From assembly GCF_900451195.1 (NCBI RefSeq), contig NZ_UGHR01000001.1, positions 496,001 to 560,000 of the forward strand: DNA of 64,000 nucleotides. Direction: 5' to 3'. Positions 61,001-64,000 of the stretch are shown in pieces (within the stretch, counting starts at the first letter, position 1; each line of letters begins with the position of its first letter). The stretch comes from Iodobacter fluviatilis. Its GTDB lineage: Bacteria; Pseudomonadota; Gammaproteobacteria; Burkholderiales; Chitinibacteraceae. The position numbers and the translations under genes are program-made. The notes below the pieces were generated by a model that saw only the letters and a program-made list of their open reading frames with translations, had not been told where the DNA came from and did not search any database.

Positions 61001-61840
61001 ATGGCAATGGGTAAACAACTGCGAACCGTGCTGGCAATGACTGGCCAGTACGCCGGCCTGATCGGTTTTGGTATCTTCACTACATTCCCTTTTATCTGGG
61101 CTTTGTCGGTGGCGCTGTCGGCTGATCCTTCTAATACCTGGCTTTTCCCCCGCTCATTCTGGCCTACCGATGTCAGCCTGATGTGGTTTAAGCGTGTATT
61201 TGATGAAATGCCGTTTATGACTTACATGAAAAACTCCACTTGGATGACCTTGCAAACGATTGTAGGCGTGGTGGTGTTATCCATCCTGGCGGGTTATCCG
61301 CTGGCCCGTTTGCGCTTTCCTGGGCGTAACTTCATTTTTGTGTCGATTCTGGCCACGATGATGATGCCGACCGAAGTCGCGATTATTCCTAACTTTATTA
61401 CCCTGAAGCATATGGGTCTGTTAGATACTCAGCTGGGCGCGATTATTCCTAATCTGTCTACCGCCTTTGGTATCTTTCTGATGAAGCAGGCTTTTGAAGC
61501 CGTGCCTCAAGATCTGGTTGATGCCGCACGGGTAGATGGCGCTACAGAGATGCAAATCTTATGGCGTGTGATGGTGCCGGTTTCCGGCCCTTCCATTGCA
61601 TCGCTGGCGATTTTCTCACTGGTGAATGCTTGGAATGATTACCTCTGGCCTTCGATTGTGATCTCATCCAAAGACAAATTACCGCTGGCAGTTGGTGTGT
61701 TTAATGACCTGACCGGCCCGTTTGCCACTTCCTACAGCATGGTGATGGCGGCGATCGTAATGACGGTTATCCCTGTATTGATTTTCTTTGCCTTTACCCA
61801 GCGTTACTTTATTGGTGGCCTGGATGGCGCGGTGAAGTAA
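61001..61840 (+). CDS. Sugar ABC transporter permease (MalG/UgpE-like)
   Basis: A 279-residue membrane subunit with six helices and an EAA loop (PQDLVDAARVDGATEMQILW). GAGGA precedes the ATG; a second ATG two codons later is also possible. It follows the first permease by 18 bases. The final helix ends near FTQRYFIGGLDGAVK, the usual MalG-type end. Confidence 0.94.
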   Translation: MAMGKQLRTVLAMTGQYAGLIGFGIFTTFPFIWALSVALSADPSNTWLFPRSFWPTDVSLMWFKRVFDEMPFMTYMKNSTWMTLQTIVGVVVLSILAGYPLARLRFPGRNFIFVSILATMMMPTEVAIIPNFITLKHMGLLDTQLGAIIPNLSTAFGIFLMKQAFEAVPQDLVDAARVDGATEMQILWRVMVPVSGPSIASLAIFSLVNAWNDYLWPSIVISSKDKLPLAVGVFNDLTGPFATSYSMVMAAIVMTVIPVLIFFAFTQRYFIGGLDGAVK

Positions 61841-61928
61841 ACAAGCGATGCTTGTTGCCCCGGCGGGGCAACATAACCCTGCACCTGCAGGCCCCCATTT
61901 AGAAATAGAGTTCGCAAGGAATCGAGAT

Positions 61929-63029
61929 ATGGCTTCGGTTACGCTAAGTAGAATCAAGAAAAACTACACCAAAGATGTATGCGTTATTAAAGGTGTAGAT
62001 TTAGAAATTAAAGATGGCGAATTTGTGGTTTTCGTTGGCCCGTCGGGCTGCGGTAAATCCACCCTGCTGCGCATGATTGCCGGCCTTGAAGACATCACCG
62101 AAGGCGAGTTGAAAATTGGCGATGTGGTGGCCAATGACCTGCACGCTTCCAAGCGTGGTATCGCCATGGTGTTCCAGTCTTACGCCCTCTACCCGCATAT
62201 GAGCGTGTACGACAATATGGCGTTTGCGCTGAAGCTGGCAGGTACGCCAAAAGAAGAAATTGATCAGCGTGTTAAAGGCGCTGCAGAAATTCTGCAAATG
62301 ACACACCTGCTGGATCGCAAGCCAAAAGCATTGTCTGGCGGTCAGCGTCAGCGTGTGGCGATTGGCCGCTCGATTGTGCGTAACCCTAAGGTATTCCTGT
62401 TTGACGAGCCTTTGTCTAACTTGGATGCATCTCTGCGCCTGCAAATGCGTGTTGAGCTATCCAAGCTGCATCAGGACCTTAAAACCACCATGATCTACGT
62501 GACCCACGATCAGGTGGAAGCGATGACGCTGGCTGACCGCATCGTGGTATTTAACGCTGGTGTGATTCAGCAAGTTGGCTCGCCGCTGGAAATGTATGAA
62601 AACCCATCGAATCTCTTCGTCGCTGGCTTCTTAGGCTCGCCTAAGATGAACTTGCTGGAAGCCGATCTGGTGGCTGTTGAAAAAGGCTCTGCCCACGTTC
62701 GTCTGCCGGATGGCATTCAGATTCGCGCGGCTGTGGATGCATCACCATGCAAAGTGGGCGACAAAGTCACCATCGGTATTCGCCCTGAGCATATGCAGCT
62801 GGCAACCGCTGACGCCGCAAACTCGGTGCCTGCCCGTGTTGATCTGGTAGAGCACTTGGGTGATATCGTATTGGCCTATATCCAAGTGAAAGGCATCAGC
62901 GAAATCCTGTGCATGAAATTGCCTGCCGAATCGGATGTGATTAAATTTGGCGACAATATCCATGTGGTATTCCCAGAAAAGAATTGCCTCTTGTTTGATG
63001 CACAAGGTATTGCACTAAAACGCGTTTAA
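61929..63029 (+). CDS. Sugar ABC transporter ATPase (MalK/UgpC-like)
   Basis: A 366-residue ATP-binding subunit with Walker A GPSGCGKST, signature LSGGQRQRVAIGR, Walker B VFLFDEPLSNLD and the H-loop in YVTHDQVEAMTL, plus the C-terminal OB/TOBE domain typical of MalK-type subunits (IGIRPEHMQL). The ATG at 61929 is chosen because it has AAGGA upstream and gives the normal family length; the longer frame adds 27 unlikely residues. It completes the importer with the two permeases, and ends the operon at a strong terminator. Confidence 0.95.
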   Translation: MASVTLSRIKKNYTKDVCVIKGVDLEIKDGEFVVFVGPSGCGKSTLLRMIAGLEDITEGELKIGDVVANDLHASKRGIAMVFQSYALYPHMSVYDNMAFALKLAGTPKEEIDQRVKGAAEILQMTHLLDRKPKALSGGQRQRVAIGRSIVRNPKVFLFDEPLSNLDASLRLQMRVELSKLHQDLKTTMIYVTHDQVEAMTLADRIVVFNAGVIQQVGSPLEMYENPSNLFVAGFLGSPKMNLLEADLVAVEKGSAHVRLPDGIQIRAAVDASPCKVGDKVTIGIRPEHMQLATADAANSVPARVDLVEHLGDIVLAYIQVKGISEILCMKLPAESDVIKFGDNIHVVFPEKNCLLFDAQGIALKRV

Positions 63030-63047
63030 TTCTTTATTTGGATACGC

Positions 63048-63085
63048 AAAAAAAAGCCCGGCAATTGATTGCCGGGCTTTTTTTT
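63048..63085 (+). terminator. Terminator of the sugar transporter operon
   Basis: AAAAGCCCGGCAA/TTGCCGGGCTTTT stem with a four-base loop followed by a run of T residues. It lies about 20 bases after the ATPase stop codon. Confidence 0.95.
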
Positions 63086-63302
63086 GCGCTGAAATAATTG
63101 GATTTAACTTTATTTTTCTTATTGGCAGCAGAGATGTGGTGTAAGTCTTGGTTCAATTTGGAGTAGTATGACGTCATGGAATAATTCAGGTAAAGCTTGG
63201 TGAGGTGTTTCAAGGGGGGGCTTTTTTTATGTGCCGTAGGTGGTGGAGATTCGGCCATTTTAGGGGGGCTAAATTTTTGTTAGGCCTTTCGGAGGAGTAG
63301 CG

Positions 63303-63866
63303 GTGATAGTTCGCGAGTGGGAAAAGCTTCAGTTCATCGACCCCGAGCGAGCGCTGATTGCCCTTCGCAAGTTCGCAACCACGCAGTCCCTGTACGAGCT
63401 TCCGTACGAAATAGCGTCACTGCGAAAGCGCGAACTGCGGCCGTTCGGGGAAAGTAGACAGTGTGCGTTGTTTTGCCAAGGGCTAAGCCACATCATGGGA
63501 AGGAAGGTTGTGTACGCTCAGTACGAACACGCTGATTACGATTTTGTTGCAAGATTTGAGAAAGATGAAGTCCTTCATTACGCACCAATTCAGATGAAAG
63601 AACTTGTCCCAGAGGAACTGAATCCTCATGCCAACTTGCAATCGGAACTGAACAAACTTGAAAAATACGCTGACTCTAAAGACTTGGTCATTGCGATACA
63701 CATTAACAGAGCCGCCACCGTTCATCTATCCAAGCTAGTAATGCCTCGAACCTCACTTGGAGCTCTGTGGTTCTTCGGGGCGAACGACCAAACTCAAAAC
63801 ACATGGACAATAATTGGAAATCTTCTTCGTCCTGGAGCAAGTAGCAGTGAGTTCACTCATCCGTAA
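63303..63866 (+). CDS. Orphan protein, possible nuclease-like fold
   Basis: A 187-residue cytoplasmic protein starting with GTG after GGAGGAG. A segment DYDFVARFEKDEVLHYAPIQ followed by MKEL has the spacing of a PD-(D/E)xK core (Asp, then Q-x-K), but key residues further on were not found, so the nuclease idea is only a possibility. No family was recognised. Codon use and the GTTAGGC sequence upstream (63280-63286) differ from the surrounding genes, hinting at acquired DNA. The following 134 bases to the window end show no feature. Confidence 0.65.
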   Translation: MIVREWEKLQFIDPERALIALRKFATTQSLYELPYEIASLRKRELRPFGESRQCALFCQGLSHIMGRKVVYAQYEHADYDFVARFEKDEVLHYAPIQMKELVPEELNPHANLQSELNKLEKYADSKDLVIAIHINRAATVHLSKLVMPRTSLGALWFFGANDQTQNTWTIIGNLLRPGASSSEFTHP

Positions 63867-64000
63867 TAAGAATAATTAGCTATGTAGGGGGAAGTTTATC
63901 AACCCGCCTGAACGATGGTTGAGCAGTACAAATCCCTTGTTTATTTACATATTGCTACGCTGAATTCACCCCTGAATCGCGGGTTACTCATCTGGCTAAG

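Noticed and set aside
63279..63286. An integron attC site
   Set aside because: Only one GTTAGGC-like core is present; the paired RYYYAAC and second core were not found.

Overview
The window reads as one chromosomal segment of a Gram-negative betaproteobacterium. The style of the housekeeping genes (pepP next to ubiH, cobalamin-independent metE with metR, a CysB-type regulator next to sulfate-reduction genes) and an aminosugar/chito-oligosaccharide-type uptake locus suggest the Neisseriales/Chitinibacteraceae neighbourhood (Iodobacter, Deefgea or Chitinibacter-like). The taxonomic name is inference. No rRNA, tRNA, CRISPR array, prophage or complete insertion sequence was recognised. Mobile DNA is present only as small non-autonomous repeats.

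Layout. 0-5.7 kb: dsbD, a TonB-dependent receptor, an AraC/GyrI-like regulator. 5.7-12.2 kb: a 211-bp palindromic repeat, a secreted thioredoxin-like protein, then divergent metR/metE. 12.2-19.5 kb: GAF protein, an orphan protein, an AhpD-like/DUF2798 pair with a divergent LysR gene, UPF0158, a periplasmic binding protein, an ABC exporter. 19.8-27.2 kb: ubiH and pepP separated and flanked by a long structured repeat, a CHASE2-cyclase/SH3/M48-protease operon, yebC. 27.5-34.9 kb: another binding protein, ohrR-ohr with an evident operator, a sulfide:quinone-reductase-like flavoprotein, a DEDD exonuclease, a DUF2892 protein under a palindrome-covered promoter, DUF3667 and a lipoprotein. 34.9-42.6 kb: lipoprotein, GlxA-type regulator, EamA exporter, cysteine hydrolase, DUF2459, an orphan regulator-like protein, a class D beta-lactamase. 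42.7-52.2 kb: a minus-strand block holding an alpha/beta-hydrolase/dikinase fusion, DUF4166, two SDR-membrane fusions, DUF2269, a DCC-family protein, a small membrane gene split by a 265-bp MITE, a GbsR-like regulator and a membrane protein. 52.2-54.9 kb: cysB, TauE-type exporter, cysH. 55.1-63.1 kb: BadF-type kinase, GntR regulator, two tandem paralogous sugar-binding proteins, two permeases and an ATPase. 63.3 kb: an orphan gene.

The most unusual signals are not standard genes. (1) A roughly 300-bp intergenic repeat occurs four times; its copies differ by paired changes that keep the same hairpins and one long-range stem, so structure appears to be selected. (2) A TA-flanked MITE has split a small membrane-protein gene in frame and its terminal repeat supplies the start codon of the 3' half; removing the element rebuilds one 113-residue reading frame. 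(3) The promoter of that broken gene and the promoter of the nearby GbsR-like regulator share an almost identical inverted repeat, which defines a likely regulon for an undescribed membrane/redox gene cluster. (4) An alpha/beta-hydrolase domain whose nucleophile serine is replaced is fused to an ATP-grasp/phosphohistidine dikinase resembling rifampin phosphotransferase in architecture.

Functional links that follow from known families: the cys block (CysB regulator, exporter, APS/PAPS reductase) serves sulfate assimilation; the 55-63 kb block imports and phosphorylates an aminosugar or sugar oligomer; ohrR-ohr is an organic-peroxide defence switch; metR-metE makes methionine without cobalamin.
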